From NCBI RefSeq assembly GCF_016793225.1, contig NZ_JAEUMN010000022.1, forward strand, positions 1 through 64,000: 64,000 nucleotides of DNA, given 5' to 3'. Source of the stretch: Phenylobacterium sp. GTDB taxonomy: Bacteria > Pseudomonadota > Alphaproteobacteria > Caulobacterales > Caulobacteraceae. Position 1 is the first letter of the stretch; the number at the start of each line of letters is the position of its first letter. Both the position numbers and the translations under genes were made by a program. The notes below the pieces were generated by a model, which saw nothing but the letters and a program-made list of their open reading frames with translations, did not search any database and was not told the origin of the DNA. Shown in pieces: positions 6,291-16,580 of this stretch.

Positions 6291-9200
6291 ATGCGAATGG
6301 GGGAGTTGGCCTTGGGGGAGAGCGGCGGCGCAGGGTTCGTCCACCTCCGGGTCCGGTCCGCCTATTCGCTCCTCGAGGGGGCCATCAAGGCCGACAAGAT
6401 CGGCGCGCTCGCCAAGGCCGACGGCATGCCCGCGGTGGCGCTGTGCGACCGGGCCAACCTCTTCGGCGCCCTGGAGTTCTCGGTCGCCACGAAGGGCGAG
6501 GGGGTTCAGCCCATCATCGCCTGCGCGCTCCCGGTCCGCGGCGTGGGCGAGGCGCCGGCGGAGCGCTGGGCCAAGGCGCCGACGGTCGTCCTGATCGCCC
6601 AGAACGAGACCGGCTACCTGAACCTCTGCGAGCTTTCGTCCAAGGCGTACCTGGACATCGACGCCAGCGACGAGCCGCACGTGCCCTGGGCCGAGGTCCG
6701 GCGGCACGCGGAGGGCCTGATCCTCCTGTCGGGCGGCCCCGACGGCCCGGTGGACCACCTCTTCGCGTCGGGGAAGGTCAAGGAGGGACGCGCGGCGCTG
6801 AGCGAGATGCACGAGGCGTTCGGCGACCGCTTCTACGTCGAGCTCCAGCGGCACGGGACGCCGGCCGAGGCCGCCGCGGAGCCCGAGCTGGTGGCCTTCG
6901 CGTACGACGAGGACGCGCCGCTCGTCGCCACGAACGACGTCTACTTCAAGAACGCTCAGGCCTACGCGGCGCACGACGTGCTGCTCTGCATCGCCGACGG
7001 CAGCTTCGTCGGGCAGGACGAGCGCCGGCGCGTGACGCCCGAGCACGGGTTCAAGTCGGCGGCCGAGATGCGCACGCTCTTCGCCGACCTGCCCGAGGCC
7101 TGCGACAACACGGTGGATATCGCGCGCCGCTGCGCCTTCATGGTCAACAAGCGCGACCCGCTGCTGCCGCGGTTCACGGGCGGGGAGGTCTCCGAGGCCG
7201 ATGAGCTGGCCCGGCAGGCGCGCGAGGGCCTGAAGCTCCGCATGGCGGCGGGCCGCGCCAACGTGCGGCCGCCCGAGGAGTACGAGGCCCGCCTGGAACG
7301 GGAGATCCAGGTGATCACCCAGATGGGCTTCCCGGGCTACTTCCTGATCGTTTCGGACTTCATCAAGTGGGCGAAGGCGCGCGGGATCCCCGTGGGGCCC
7401 GGCCGCGGCTCGGGCGCGGGTTCGCTGGTGGCCTATTCGCTGACGATCACCGACCTGGATCCCCTCCAGTACGGGCTGCTGTTCGAGCGCTTCCTGAACC
7501 CCGAGCGGGTGTCGATGCCGGACTTCGACATCGACTTCTGCCAGGAGCGGCGCGAGGAGGTGATCGCCTACGTCCAGCAGCGCTACGGGCGCGACAAGGT
7601 CGCCCAGATCATCACCTTCGGAACCTTGCAGGCGCGCGCCGTGCTGCGCGACGTGGGCCGGGTGCTGCAGCTGCCGCTGGGCCAGGTCGACCGCCTGGCC
7701 AAGATGGTGCCGGCGAACCCCGCCAATCCGGTCACGCTGGCGCAGGCCATCGAGATCGAGCCGCGGCTTCAGGAGGAGCGACGGCGCGACGAGGCCGTGG
7801 CCCGCCTGCTGGAGATAGCGCTGCAGCTCGAGGGGCTCTACCGGAACGCCTCGACGCACGCCGCCGGGGTGGTCATCGGCGACCGGCCGCTGACCCAGCT
7901 GACCCCGCTCTACCGCGACCCAAGGTCCGAACTGCCGGCCACGCAGTTCAACATGAAGTGGGTCGAGAGCGCCGGCCTCGTGAAGTTCGACTTCCTGGGG
8001 CTGAAGACGCTCACGGTGATCGACCGGGCGCTCAGGTACCTCGAGAAACGCGGCGCGGCCGTCGACATGGCGAAGCTGCCGCTCGACGACGAGAAGACCT
8101 ACGAGCTGATGAGCAACGCCCAGACGGTGGGGGTCTTCCAGCTGGAAGGGCAGGGCATGCGCGACACCCTGCGCCAGCTGCGGCCCAACTGCATCGAGGA
8201 CGTGACCGCCGTGGGCGCGCTCTATCGCCCCGGCCCCATGGACAACATCCCGGCCTTCATCGACTGCAAGTTCGGCCGGCGCGAGATCGACTTCCTCCAC
8301 CCGACGCTCGAGGGGGTGCTGAAGGAGACCTACGGCATCATCGTCTACCAGGAACAGGTGATGCAGATCGCCCAGATCCTGGCCGGCTACAGCCTCGGCG
8401 AAGCCGATCTGCTGCGCCGCGCGATGGGCAAGAAGAAGAAGGAGGAGATGGAGGCGCAGCGTGCGCGCTTCATCTCGGGGGCCGAGGCCAAGGGCATCCC
8501 GGCGGCGCAGTCCGGGGCGATCTTCGACCTCGTGGACAAGTTCGCGGGCTACGGCTTCAACAAGTCGCACGCGGCCGCCTATGCGGTGGTCAGCTATCAG
8601 ACGGCCTGGCTGAAGGCGAACGCGCCGGTCGAGTTCTTCGCGGCTTCGATGAGCCTCGACATCGCCAACACGGACAAGCTCTCGGTGTTCTACCAGGACG
8701 CCAAGCGCTTCGGCGTGAAGATCCGGCCGCCTTGCGTGAACACGTCGGCCGCCGACTACGAGGTCGAGGGCGGCGAGGTGCTGTACGCACTGGGCGCGAT
8801 CCGCAACGTGGGTCTGCAGGCCATGGAGCACGTGGCCCAGGTGCGCCGCGAGGGCGGCCCGTTCCGCGACATCTTCGACTTCGTCGAGCGGGTCGATCCC
8901 AAGCAGGTGAACAAGCGCACGTTCGAGACGCTTGCCCGCGCCGGCGCCTTCGATGCGATCCATCCGAACCGGGCGCAGCTCGTGGAAGCCGCCGACACCC
9001 TGATCGGCTACGCGCAGAGCGTCGCCGCCGACCGGGAGTCGGCCCAGGCCTCGCTGTTCGGCGGCGATCAGGCCGAGGCCCAGCGGCCCAGGCTGTCGAA
9101 GGCCGAGCCCTGGACGCCGACGGAGCGCCTGGATCAGGAACTGGCGGCGGTCGGCTTCTACCTCTCGGGCCATCCGCTGGACGACATGGTGGAGGCCCTG

Positions 9201-9743
9201 CGCCGCAAGCGCACCGACCTGCTCACCGATGCGGTCGCAAAGGCCGTGGCCGGCGCCGAGGCCCTGCGCATGGCCGGCGTGGTCCGCCGCAAGCAGGAGC
9301 GGCCCTCGCGCAGCGGGGAGAAGTTCGCCTTCGTCACCTTCTCCGACCCCACCGGCGAGTACGAGGTGCTGTTCCCGCCCGAGAGCCTGCGCAAGTGCCG
9401 CGATCTGCTGGAGCCCGGCAAGGCCGTGTCCATCCGGGTGCGGGCCAAGGCCAGCGACGGCGAAGTCCGCTTCTTCGGCGACGATGTGGAGCCGGTGGAG
9501 AAGGCCGTGGAGAACGTGGTGGCGGGCCTGCGGGTGCACATCACCCCCCACAGCGCCGAGATCGAAGCGATCAAGAAGCGGCTGGGCGTCTCGAACGGTC
9601 GCGGCGGCGAAGTGGTCCTGACGGCGCGGCTGGAGGGAAACCGCGAGGTGGAGCTCCGGCTGCCGGGCCGCTTCACCCTGGACGGCGCCGTCCGCGGCGC
9701 CCTGAAGACGGCCCCCGGCGTGGTGTTCGTCGAGGATCTCTGA
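6291..9743 (+). CDS. dnaE: DNA polymerase III subunit alpha
   Basis: A 1150-residue replicative polymerase, the usual length for DnaE. The N-terminal PHP domain begins [18 protein letters not shown]. The catalytic core includes [16 protein letters not shown] and the acidic motif MPDFDIDFC near residues 409-417. The beta-binding and finger regions follow ([23 protein letters not shown]), and an OB-fold near residues 990-1080 ([28 protein letters not shown]). I chose ATG 6291 because it follows the SidA-like stop; ATG 6297 is also possible. This looks like the replicative DnaE1, not the ImuC/DnaE2 type, since no imuA/imuB neighbours are present. Its position behind an SOS-boxed promoter suggests damage may raise its expression together with the division inhibitor. 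Confidence 0.96.
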   Translation: MRMGELALGESGGAGFVHLRVRSAYSLLEGAIKADKIGALAKADGMPAVALCDRANLFGALEFSVATKGEGVQPIIACALPVRGVGEAPAERWAKAPTVVLIAQNETGYLNLCELSSKAYLDIDASDEPHVPWAEVRRHAEGLILLSGGPDGPVDHLFASGKVKEGRAALSEMHEAFGDRFYVELQRHGTPAEAAAEPELVAFAYDEDAPLVATNDVYFKNAQAYAAHDVLLCIADGSFVGQDERRRVTPEHGFKSAAEMRTLFADLPEACDNTVDIARRCAFMVNKRDPLLPRFTGGEVSEADELARQAREGLKLRMAAGRANVRPPEEYEARLEREIQVITQMGFPGYFLIVSDFIKWAKARGIPVGPGRGSGAGSLVAYSLTITDLDPLQYGLLFERFLNPERVSMPDFDIDFCQERREEVIAYVQQRYGRDKVAQIITFGTLQARAVLRDVGRVLQLPLGQVDRLAKMVPANPANPVTLAQAIEIEPRLQEERRRDEAVARLLEIALQLEGLYRNASTHAAGVVIGDRPLTQLTPLYRDPRSELPATQFNMKWVESAGLVKFDFLGLKTLTVIDRALRYLEKRGAAVDMAKLPLDDEKTYELMSNAQTVGVFQLEGQGMRDTLRQLRPNCIEDVTAVGALYRPGPMDNIPAFIDCKFGRREIDFLHPTLEGVLKETYGIIVYQEQVMQIAQILAGYSLGEADLLRRAMGKKKKEEMEAQRARFISGAEAKGIPAAQSGAIFDLVDKFAGYGFNKSHAAAYAVVSYQTAWLKANAPVEFFAASMSLDIANTDKLSVFYQDAKRFGVKIRPPCVNTSAADYEVEGGEVLYALGAIRNVGLQAMEHVAQVRREGGPFRDIFDFVERVDPKQVNKRTFETLARAGAFDAIHPNRAQLVEAADTLIGYAQSVAADRESAQASLFGGDQAEAQRPRLSKAEPWTPTERLDQELAAVGFYLSGHPLDDMVEALRRKRTDLLTDAVAKAVAGAEALRMAGVVRRKQERPSRSGEKFAFVTFSDPTGEYEVLFPPESLRKCRDLLEPGKAVSIRVRAKASDGEVRFFGDDVEPVEKAVENVVAGLRVHITPHSAEIEAIKKRLGVSNGRGGEVVLTARLEGNREVELRLPGRFTLDGAVRGALKTAPGVVFVEDL

Positions 9744-9918
9744 ACCCGAGGCCGGCGAGCGGCTGCGACGACCTGCGGCTCGGCGCGGTCCGGGCGGCGT
9801 CGCCTCGCCGCAGGGTCATGGCGACCTGGGCCTGAGGGCAGGCGCGTTCATACTGTTGGGTCCGTTGCCCGCCCCAGCCGCGGCTGCTTCTCTTCAGACG
9901 ACGGGGAGGCGTCATCCG

Positions 9919-10251
9919 ATGAAGCGGCAATCTGCGATCATCCTCGCGGCGGCGTTGATCGCCGGCCCGGCGGCGGCCCAGGGAACGTTCTCGCCTGGCC
10001 AACGCCCGGGGGCGACGTTCGGCTCGCCGGGGTCGTACGAGACGTACAAGCCGAAGAGCTACCTGCCGCAACAGCCTGCGCCGTCGTCGACCTCGCCCAG
10101 GCGCTACGGCGCGCCTGAGTCGCCGCAGACGCCGGGTTTCGAACCGTACAGGCCCTTCAGCGGGCGCTCGGTCTACAGCACGCCCTATGGAGCGTCGCGC
10201 TCGGAGCCTTGCGAGATCAGCGTCTACGTGAACGCCTGCGGCCGTCGGTAA
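9919..10251 (+). CDS. Small secreted protein of unknown function
   Basis: I do not recognise a family. The 110-residue product has a signal peptide ([21 protein letters not shown], cut after AAA or AAAQ), a Pro/Ser/Tyr-rich low-complexity middle with repeated SPG/PG and Y-x-P motifs, and a conserved-looking end with a cysteine pair ([15 protein letters not shown]). The ATG at 9919 has GGGGAGG 9 bases upstream. It stands alone between dnaE and rpsB. The overall plan, with a signal peptide, disordered stretch and C-terminal cysteine pair, is like the small protein at 2336, but no ECF promoter pattern is present here. Confidence 0.75.
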   Translation: MKRQSAIILAAALIAGPAAAQGTFSPGQRPGATFGSPGSYETYKPKSYLPQQPAPSSTSPRRYGAPESPQTPGFEPYRPFSGRSVYSTPYGASRSEPCEISVYVNACGRR

Positions 10252-10445
10252 CCGCCGCGCGGTCGGTCGGACAGCGTCAGGCCGCCCCGGCTTGCATTTC
10301 TGCCGGTTTCCAACTACATGCGCCGCTCCAATCCACACGCGGGTGTGCGGGCCAGGCGGGGAGACATCCCGTCCTGTCCGTTCCGGTCTCTCCCAGGAGA
10401 GGTTGCCCGCGGCGGTCCAACCGGAAGAAAGACGAGTTACAGACG
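10252..10445 (+). other. Leader region of rpsB
   Basis: A 194-base non-coding stretch before rpsB. It contains an imperfect inverted repeat between about 10378 (ggggagac) and 10394 (gtctctccc). The ribosome site before rpsB is weak. Many bacteria regulate rpsB-tsf through a leader RNA bound by S2, and this stretch could serve that purpose, but I see no known motif that proves it. Confidence 0.3.
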
Positions 10446-11348
10446 ATGGCTCTGCCTGAATTCTCCATGCGCCAGCTGCTCGAGGCCGGCGCCCACTTCG
10501 GCCACCAGACGCACCGCTGGAACCCGAAGATGGACAAGTACATCTTCGGTTCGCGCTCCAACATCCACATCATCGACCTGTCGCAGTCGATCCCGCTGCT
10601 GCACCAGGCGCTGGTGAAGGTGCGCGAAGTCGCCGCCGGCGGCGGCCGCATCCTGTTCGTGGGCACGAAGCGCCAGGCTTCGGAGCCGATCGCGACGGCG
10701 GCCAAGCGCTGCGCCCAGTACTACGTGAACCACCGCTGGCTGGGCGGCACGCTCACCAACTGGCGCACCGTGTCGGGTTCGATCGCGCGCCTGCGCGAGA
10801 CCGACGCGCTGGTGTCGGGCGAGGGCCAGGGCCGTTCGAAGAAGGAACTGCTGCAGCTGACGCGCGAGCGCGACAAGCTCGAGCTGAGCCTGGGCGGCAT
10901 CAAGGACATGGGCGGCATTCCCGACCTGATGTTCGTGATCGACACCAACAAGGAAGCGATCGCGATCCAGGAAGCCCGGAAGCTGAACATCCCGGTGATC
11001 GCCATCCTGGACACCAACTGCAATCCGGACGGCATCACCTATCCGATCCCGGGCAACGACGACGCGGCCCGCGCCATCCAGCTGTACTGCGACCTGATGG
11101 CCGACGCGATCCTGGACGGCCTGGCGGCCGGGCAGGCGGCGTCGGGCGTCGACCTGGGCGCTTCGGAAGCCCCGATCGAGCCTGCGCTCTCGCGCGCGGC
11201 CCCGAAGCCGGCGGCCGAGCCTGAGGTCGCCCCGGCCGAAGCGGCGGCGCTGGAAGCGGAGATGTCGGGCGAGCCCGATACCACCGCCGCGGCGGCCGAG
11301 ACGGCTGAAGGCGGCGCCGGCGCGGCGAGCGAAGAACAAGCCGGCTGA
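10446..11348 (+). CDS. rpsB: 30S ribosomal protein S2 with acidic C-terminal extension
   Basis: A 300-residue S2. The core starts [20 protein letters not shown] and includes [35 protein letters not shown] and [19 protein letters not shown], all typical. It is about 60 residues longer than the E. coli protein: after about residue 240 comes an Ala/Glu/Pro-rich tail ([20 protein letters not shown] and on) that is probably disordered. Such tails occur in alphaproteobacterial S2. The start ATG is preceded only by a weak ribosome site. The gene is followed by a hairpin and then tsf, the standard pairing. Confidence 0.97.
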   Translation: MALPEFSMRQLLEAGAHFGHQTHRWNPKMDKYIFGSRSNIHIIDLSQSIPLLHQALVKVREVAAGGGRILFVGTKRQASEPIATAAKRCAQYYVNHRWLGGTLTNWRTVSGSIARLRETDALVSGEGQGRSKKELLQLTRERDKLELSLGGIKDMGGIPDLMFVIDTNKEAIAIQEARKLNIPVIAILDTNCNPDGITYPIPGNDDAARAIQLYCDLMADAILDGLAAGQAASGVDLGASEAPIEPALSRAAPKPAAEPEVAPAEAAALEAEMSGEPDTTAAAAETAEGGAGAASEEQAG

Positions 11349-11383
11349 CGCGTTCGCGCGCCAGCCCCACCCGAATTGACGTG

Positions 11384-11408
11384 CGGCGGCCTCCACCTGG
11401 GGCCGCCG
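11384..11408 (+). terminator. Hairpin between rpsB and tsf
   Basis: A perfect 8-bp stem, CGGCGGCC at 11384-11391 with GGCCGCCG at 11401-11408, and a 9-base loop. No T-run follows. It may act as a partial terminator or RNA stabiliser setting the ratio of S2 to EF-Ts. Confidence 0.45.
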
Positions 11409-11434
11409 GTCCCTGAACTTATGAGGAGCTGACC

Positions 11435-12367
11435 ATGGCGGAAATCACCGCTGCGCTGGTCAAGGACCTGCGCGAGAAATCCGGCGCCGGCATGATGGAC
11501 TGCAAGAAGGCGCTGCAGGAGAACAACGGCGACATCGAAGCGTCGATGGACTGGCTGCGCACCAAGGGCCTGGCCAAGGCGGCCAAGAAGGCTGACCGCG
11601 CGGCCGCCGAGGGCCTGGTGGCGGGCAAGATCAGCGCCGACGGCAAGACCGGCGTGCTGGTCGAGTTCAACGCCGAGACCGACTTCGTGTCGAAGAACGA
11701 CAAGTTCCAGGACGCGGCCCGCGACTTCGCGGACGTGGCCCTGACCGTCGACGGCGACGTGGACGCGATCCGCAACGCCAAGGCGGCCAACGGCGAAGTC
11801 GTGCAGGACACGATCACGAACCTGATCGCGACCATCGGCGAGAACATGCAGCTGCGCCGTTCGGCCAAGCTGTCGGTCTCGCAGGGGGCCGTCGCGCTCT
11901 ACCTGCACAACGTGCAGGGCGACGGCGTCGCCCGCATGGGCGTGCTCGTGGCCATGGAAGGCGCCGGCGACGCTGCGAAGCTGCAGGACGTCGGCCGCAA
12001 GATCGCCATGCACGTGGCGGCCACGGCTCCGCTCGCCCTCTCGTCCGACGAACTCGACCCCGAGGTCGTGGCCAAGGAGCGTGAGATCCAGACCCAGACC
12101 GCGATGGAGTCGGGCAAGCCCCGCGAGATCGCCGAGAAGATGGTCGAGGGCCGGATCCGCAAGTGGCAGGAGGAGGTCGTCCTCCTGAAGCAACCCTTCG
12201 TCATGAACCCCGACCAGACGGTCGAGCAGCTCGTGGCGGAAACCGCGAAGGAAACCGGTTCGCCGGTGGCCCTGAAGGCCTTCGTGCGCTTCGCCCTCGG
12301 TGAGGGCGTGGAGAAGAAGGCAGATGATTTCGCGGCCGAGGTCGCGTCGATGAGCGCCGGCGCCTAA
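11435..12367 (+). CDS. tsf: Elongation factor Ts
   Basis: A 310-residue nucleotide-exchange factor for EF-Tu. The N-terminal UBA-like domain carries the invariant [19 protein letters not shown] and [19 protein letters not shown]. The core contains [13 protein letters not shown] and the dimerisation region with [21 protein letters not shown]. The C-terminal [15 protein letters not shown] is typical. The start ATG has GAGGAG 8 bases upstream. The gene follows rpsB by 86 bases with a hairpin in the gap and precedes pyrH, as in most proteobacteria. Confidence 0.98.
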   Translation: MAEITAALVKDLREKSGAGMMDCKKALQENNGDIEASMDWLRTKGLAKAAKKADRAAAEGLVAGKISADGKTGVLVEFNAETDFVSKNDKFQDAARDFADVALTVDGDVDAIRNAKAANGEVVQDTITNLIATIGENMQLRRSAKLSVSQGAVALYLHNVQGDGVARMGVLVAMEGAGDAAKLQDVGRKIAMHVAATAPLALSSDELDPEVVAKEREIQTQTAMESGKPREIAEKMVEGRIRKWQEEVVLLKQPFVMNPDQTVEQLVAETAKETGSPVALKAFVRFALGEGVEKKADDFAAEVASMSAGA

Positions 12368-12462
12368 CGGCGTCGGATCATCGAGACTCCCAGGGGCGCG
12401 GTGCGGTCGACGCGCCGCGCCCTTGCTGTATGTTCGCCCAGCTTTCCGAGGATTCTCCGCCG

Positions 12463-13182
12463 ATGGCCTTTGCCAAGCCGCGCTACAAACGCATCCTCCT
12501 GAAGCTCTCCGGGGAGGCCGGCGTCGGCGGCGACAGCTTCGGGATCGACCCGAAGACGCTGGGCGCCGTGGCCGAGGAAATCGCCCAGGTGGCGCGCGCC
12601 GGCGTGGAGGTGTGCGTCGTGGTGGGCGGCGGGAACATCTTCCGCGGCGCGGCCCTGGCGGAGGCCGGCATGGAGCGGGCCAGCGCCGACTACATGGGCA
12701 TGCTGGCCACCGTGATGAACGCCCTGGCGGTTCAGGCCGCGCTCGAGAAGATCGGCGTCTTCACCCGCGTCCAGTCGGCGATCCCGATGGAGGCGGTCTG
12801 CGAACCCTACATCCGGCGCCGCGCGCTGAGGCACCTGGAGAAGGGCCGTGTGGTGATCTTCGCCGCCGGCGTCGGCGCGCCGTTCTTCACCACCGACTCG
12901 GGCGCGGCGCTGCGCGCCGCCGAGATGGGCTGCGAGGCGCTGTTCAAGGGCACCAGCGTGGACGGCGTGTACACGGCCGATCCCAAGAAGGATCCCAAGG
13001 CCGAACGCTACCAGACCCTCAGCTACACCGACGTACTGGCCAAGGACCTCAAGGTCATGGACGCCTCGGCGGTGTCGCTGATGCGGGACAACAAGATTCC
13101 GATCGTGGTGTTCAACATCCGCGAACGCGGGAACCTGCTGAAAGTCCTCAACGGCGAAGGCGTCTTCACGACCATCGCCTAG
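12463..13182 (+). CDS. pyrH: UMP kinase
   Basis: A 239-residue hexameric UMP kinase of the amino-acid kinase family, converting UMP to UDP. It begins [19 protein letters not shown], where KLSGEA forms the phosphate-binding loop. [28 protein letters not shown] and [21 protein letters not shown] are family motifs, and [11 protein letters not shown] lies in the nucleotide site. I took ATG 12463. An upstream in-frame ATG at 12430 would add 11 residues not usual in the family and has no ribosome site. It sits between tsf and frr in the usual order. Confidence 0.97.
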   Translation: MAFAKPRYKRILLKLSGEAGVGGDSFGIDPKTLGAVAEEIAQVARAGVEVCVVVGGGNIFRGAALAEAGMERASADYMGMLATVMNALAVQAALEKIGVFTRVQSAIPMEAVCEPYIRRRALRHLEKGRVVIFAAGVGAPFFTTDSGAALRAAEMGCEALFKGTSVDGVYTADPKKDPKAERYQTLSYTDVLAKDLKVMDASAVSLMRDNKIPIVVFNIRERGNLLKVLNGEGVFTTIA

Positions 13183-13224
13183 CCGCTAAAGTCGGCCCCA
13201 AGACCCGAATACGGAGACGCCTAG

Positions 13225-13791
13225 ATGGCCACCGCCGAAAAGCCTGTGCTTTCCAACTACAAGGCCCGCATGGACAAGGCTGTCGCGGCCCTCAAGGACG
13301 AGTTCGGGTCGCTTCGCACCGGCCGCGCGTCGGCGAGCCTGCTGGATCAGATCCACGTCGAGGCCTACGGCTCGAACGTGCCGCTCAACCAGGTCGGCGC
13401 GATCAGCGTGCCCGAGCCGCGGATGATCACCATCAACGTGTGGGACCGCGGCCTGGTCGTCTCGGTGGAGAAGGCGATCCGCGCCTCCGACCTGGGCCTC
13501 AACCCGGTGGTGGACGGCCAGACGCTGCGCCTGCCGATCCCGCCGCTCACGGAGGAGCGGCGCAAGGACCTCGCCAAGATCGCGGGCAAGTACGCCGAGC
13601 AGCAGCGCATCGCCGTCCGCAACGTGCGCCGCGACGCCAACGAGGACTGCCGGAAGGCCCAGAAGGACGGCGTCATCAGCCAGGACGAGGAGAAGCGCTT
13701 CGAGACCGAGGTCCAGAAGATCACCGACGAGGCGATCAAGCGCATCGACGAAGCCTTGAAAACAAAAGAACAGGAGATCATGCACGTCTGA
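13225..13791 (+). CDS. frr: Ribosome recycling factor
   Basis: A 188-residue factor that, with EF-G, splits the post-termination ribosome. Family motifs are present: [57 protein letters not shown] and [15 protein letters not shown]. The product is mostly two long helical stretches, as expected of the three-helix bundle domain. The ATG at 13225 has GGAGA 10 bases before it. uppS starts 26 bases after the stop. Confidence 0.98.
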   Translation: MATAEKPVLSNYKARMDKAVAALKDEFGSLRTGRASASLLDQIHVEAYGSNVPLNQVGAISVPEPRMITINVWDRGLVVSVEKAIRASDLGLNPVVDGQTLRLPIPPLTEERRKDLAKIAGKYAEQQRIAVRNVRRDANEDCRKAQKDGVISQDEEKRFETEVQKITDEAIKRIDEALKTKEQEIMHV

Positions 13792-13817
13792 CCCGCGTGC
13801 AGGATAGCGTCCACCCC

Positions 13818-14588
13818 ATGGCTGCCGCCGAGATCTCTTCGAACGCGGGCGTTCCCCAGGACGGGGCGCGGCCCCTGCACGTGGCGGTCGTCATGGACGG
13901 CAACGGCCGCTGGGCCAAGCAGCGCGGCCTGCCGCGGCCGCTCGGCCATCGCGCGGGCGTGGAGGCGCTTCGCCGCACCGTGTCGGCCGCCCCGAAGCTC
14001 GGCATCGGCTGGCTGACGGTCTTCGGCTTTTCCACCGAGAACTGGAGCCGACCCGCGGCCGAGGTCGCCGAACTGATGGCGTTGCCCAAGCGCTACTTCG
14101 AGAGCGATCTCGCCCGGCTCGAGCGCGAGGGCGTGAGGGTCCGCGTCATCGGGCGGCGCGAAGGCCTGTCGGACGAACTGGTGCGCCTGCTCGAGGACGC
14201 CCAGGCGCGGACCGCCCACAACACCGTCTTCAACCTCAACATCGCCTTCAACTACGGCAGCCAGACCGACATCGCCGACGCCGCGCGCCGGTTCGCGGAG
14301 GACGTCGCCGCGGGCCGCCGGCAACCCTCGGAGATGAACGAGGCGGTCTTCGCCGGCCTGCTGGCGACCGCCGACTCGCCGCCGCCGGACCTGATCGTGC
14401 GGCCGTCGGGCGAGCAGCGGCTCTCCAACTTCCTGCTCTGGGAAGCGGCCTACGCGGAACTCGTGTTCCAGGACGTGCTTTGGCCCGACTATGGGCAGGA
14501 GCATCTTGAGGCGGCGCTCGCGGAATTCGCGGCCCGGGATCGGCGCTATGGCGCAATCGCATCCGATGACGTCCTCGCCGCCGGCTAA
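13818..14588 (+). CDS. uppS: Undecaprenyl diphosphate synthase (isoprenyl transferase)
   Basis: A 256-residue cis-prenyltransferase that makes the C55 carrier for peptidoglycan and other envelope glycans. VAVVMDGNGRWAKQRGLPR holds the catalytic Asp and the diphosphate-binding site; FGFSTENWSRP and LIVRPSGEQRLSNFLLWEAAYAEL are the other signature blocks. The N-terminus has about 20 extra residues before the core. The C-terminus overlaps cdsA by about 40 bases in another frame, which is unusual but consistent with tight coupling to phospholipid synthesis. The start ATG is the first in frame after frr. Confidence 0.96.
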   Translation: MAAAEISSNAGVPQDGARPLHVAVVMDGNGRWAKQRGLPRPLGHRAGVEALRRTVSAAPKLGIGWLTVFGFSTENWSRPAAEVAELMALPKRYFESDLARLEREGVRVRVIGRREGLSDELVRLLEDAQARTAHNTVFNLNIAFNYGSQTDIADAARRFAEDVAAGRRQPSEMNEAVFAGLLATADSPPPDLIVRPSGEQRLSNFLLWEAAYAELVFQDVLWPDYGQEHLEAALAEFAARDRRYGAIASDDVLAAG

Positions 14589-15390
14589 GCGGTTCGACTG
14601 GTCGAACCTCGGCCTGCGCGCGGCGTCGGCCGTGGTGCTGGCGCCTGCCGTGGTCGCGGCCGTCTGGTTCGGCGGCTGGCCCTATCTGGTGATGATCGCC
14701 ATCGGGGTCGCGCTGCTGGCCATCGAGTGGGGCGGTATGAGCGCGCCGGTGTCGCCCACCCGCGTGGCCGCGGTCGTGGCCGCGGCTGTTCTCATCAGTG
14801 TTTTCGTGGGTTACCGCGGGGACTTCGCGTGGGCCTGGGGCGCGATCCTGCTCACCGCCGCGGGCGCGGCCGTCGTGGCCCGGGGGGTCGCAGAGCGGCC
14901 GGCGGACGCCGCCTACGGGGTCCTCTACATCGCGCCCGCCGCCCTGTGCCTCGTCTGGCTGCGTCAGACCGATCAGGGACACTGGTGGGTGATGATGCTG
15001 TTCGCCGCCACCTGGGCCGCCGACATCGGGGCGTTCCTCGTGGGCAGCGCGCTCAAGGGGCCGAAGCTCTGGCCGCGCTTCTCGCCGAACAAGACGTGGT
15101 CCGGCTTCGTGGGCGGCCTGCTGGCGGCCACGGCGGTCGGCGCCATGATGGCGGCCTTGCCGGCCTTCCGTCTGAACCTGCTCGCGGCCGCCTTCGTGGG
15201 CCTCGCCGTGGGGCTGGCCACCATGGCCGGGGACCTCTGGGAGTCGGCGATCAAGCGGCGCTTCGGCGTGAAGGACTCGGGCGACCTCATCCCGGGCCAC
15301 GGCGGCCTTTTGGATCGCGTCGACGGCCTGATGTTCGCCGTGGTGGTCATGGCGCTGGCCCGGCTCGCCAACCAGTGGGGGTGGCATTGA
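14548..15390 (+). CDS. cdsA: Phosphatidate cytidylyltransferase
   Basis: A 280-residue integral membrane enzyme making CDP-diacylglycerol from phosphatidate and CTP. It has about seven to eight membrane segments (for example [20 protein letters not shown] and [14 protein letters not shown]). The C-terminal signature is present: [57 protein letters not shown]. Two starts are possible, ATG 14548 and ATG 14566, both inside the end of uppS; the second gives 274 residues. The stop TGA overlaps the dxr start region. Confidence 0.94.
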   Translation: MAQSHPMTSSPPAKRFDWSNLGLRAASAVVLAPAVVAAVWFGGWPYLVMIAIGVALLAIEWGGMSAPVSPTRVAAVVAAAVLISVFVGYRGDFAWAWGAILLTAAGAAVVARGVAERPADAAYGVLYIAPAALCLVWLRQTDQGHWWVMMLFAATWAADIGAFLVGSALKGPKLWPRFSPNKTWSGFVGGLLAATAVGAMMAALPAFRLNLLAAAFVGLAVGLATMAGDLWESAIKRRFGVKDSGDLIPGHGGLLDRVDGLMFAVVVMALARLANQWGWH

Positions 15391-16571
15391 GCCTGCCGCG
15401 CAAGGTCAGCATCCTGGGATCCACAGGCTCGATCGGCCTCTCGACGCTGGACCTGTTCGAGCAGGCGCAGGTCGAGGTCGAGATGGTCGCCCTGGCCGCG
15501 GGCCGCAACGCCACGCGGCTGGCGGAGCAGGCGCTTCGCTGGCGGCCGCGCATCGCGGTCATCGAGGACGAGGGCGCGCTGCCCGAACTGCGCGAGCGGC
15601 TGAAGGGCTCCGGGATCGAGACCGCCGGCGGCGCCGCGGCCGTCCGGGACGCCGCCGCGGCCGACGCCCAGTGGGTGATGTCCGCCATCGTCGGGTTCGC
15701 CGGGCTCGCGCCCACGCTGGCCGCCGCGAAGGCCGGGGCGGTGATCGCGCTGGCCAACAAGGAGAGCCTGGTCTGCGCCGGGCCGTCCCTGCTGCGCACC
15801 GCGAAGCTGGCGGGCGGGGCCGTCGTTCCGGTGGATTCCGAGCACTCGGCGATCTTCCAGGTTCTGGACCCGGCCGTCGCGGCCCAGGTCTCGCGCCTGA
15901 TCCTGACCTCGTCGGGCGGACCGTTCCGGAACGCGACCCGCGAGGAGATGGCCGCCGCGACGCCCGAACGGGCCATCGCCCACCCGAACTTCTCGATGGG
16001 CGCCAAGATCTCGGTCGACTCGGCCACAATGATGAACAAGGGGCTGGAGGTGATCGAGGCGGCGTACCTGTTCTCGATGCCGGCCGAACGCATCGAGGTC
16101 CTGGTGCATCCGGAACAGATCATCCACTCACTGGTGGAGTACGCGGACGGCTCGACCCTGGCGCAGCTCGGCCCGCCCGACATGCGCCCGCCGATCGCCT
16201 GCGCCTTCGCCTGGCCCGACCGTCTGCCGTGGCCGGCCCCCAAGCTGGACCTCGTCACGGCGGGCCCGCTGACCTTCCAGCATCCGGACCCGGACAAATT
16301 TCCGGCGCTTTCCATCGCCAAGCAGGCGCTGGCGACGGGCGGCCAGGCGCCGGCCGCGATGAATGCGGCCAACGAACGCGCGGTGTCGGCTTTCCTTGAC
16401 CGACGCATCGCCTTTCTGGATATCCCGAACGTCGTTGCGGAAACGCTGGAGCGCATGGACCGAACCAACGACTTCTCCGCCCTGAACGACGCGGTGGAGA
16501 GCGCGCGCGAAACCGATGCGGCCGCCCGCCGCGTGGCGGATGAGGTCGTCCACGACCTCGCCGCGGCCTGA
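15381..16571 (+). CDS. dxr: 1-deoxy-D-xylulose-5-phosphate reductoisomerase
   Basis: A 396-residue enzyme of the MEP pathway for isoprenoid precursors, converting DXP to MEP with NADPH. The NADPH site is [52 protein letters not shown] and [27 protein letters not shown] are the metal and substrate motifs. The family start is uncertain: GTG 15381 or TTG 15387 (TTGA overlapping the cdsA stop). Either leaves the NADPH motif about 10 residues from the end, as usual. It supplies precursors for UppS upstream. Confidence 0.96.
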   Translation: MALSLPRKVSILGSTGSIGLSTLDLFEQAQVEVEMVALAAGRNATRLAEQALRWRPRIAVIEDEGALPELRERLKGSGIETAGGAAAVRDAAAADAQWVMSAIVGFAGLAPTLAAAKAGAVIALANKESLVCAGPSLLRTAKLAGGAVVPVDSEHSAIFQVLDPAVAAQVSRLILTSSGGPFRNATREEMAAATPERAIAHPNFSMGAKISVDSATMMNKGLEVIEAAYLFSMPAERIEVLVHPEQIIHSLVEYADGSTLAQLGPPDMRPPIACAFAWPDRLPWPAPKLDLVTAGPLTFQHPDPDKFPALSIAKQALATGGQAPAAMNAANERAVSAFLDRRIAFLDIPNVVAETLERMDRTNDFSALNDAVESARETDAAARRVADEVVHDLAAA

Positions 16572-16580
16572 GGAGCCTTC

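Noticed and set aside
5391-9551. A 1386-codon open frame opposite dnaE.
   Set aside because: His/Leu/Arg-rich shadow typical of high-GC antisense of a real gene; dnaE on the other strand is unmistakable.
11384-11408. Riboswitch between rpsB and tsf.
   Set aside because: A simple hairpin with no conserved aptamer sequence; listed as a hairpin only.
12423-13817. Open frame running through pyrH and frr into uppS.
   Set aside because: Only the part from 13818 (uppS) is real; the upstream part is the wrong frame of pyrH and frr.
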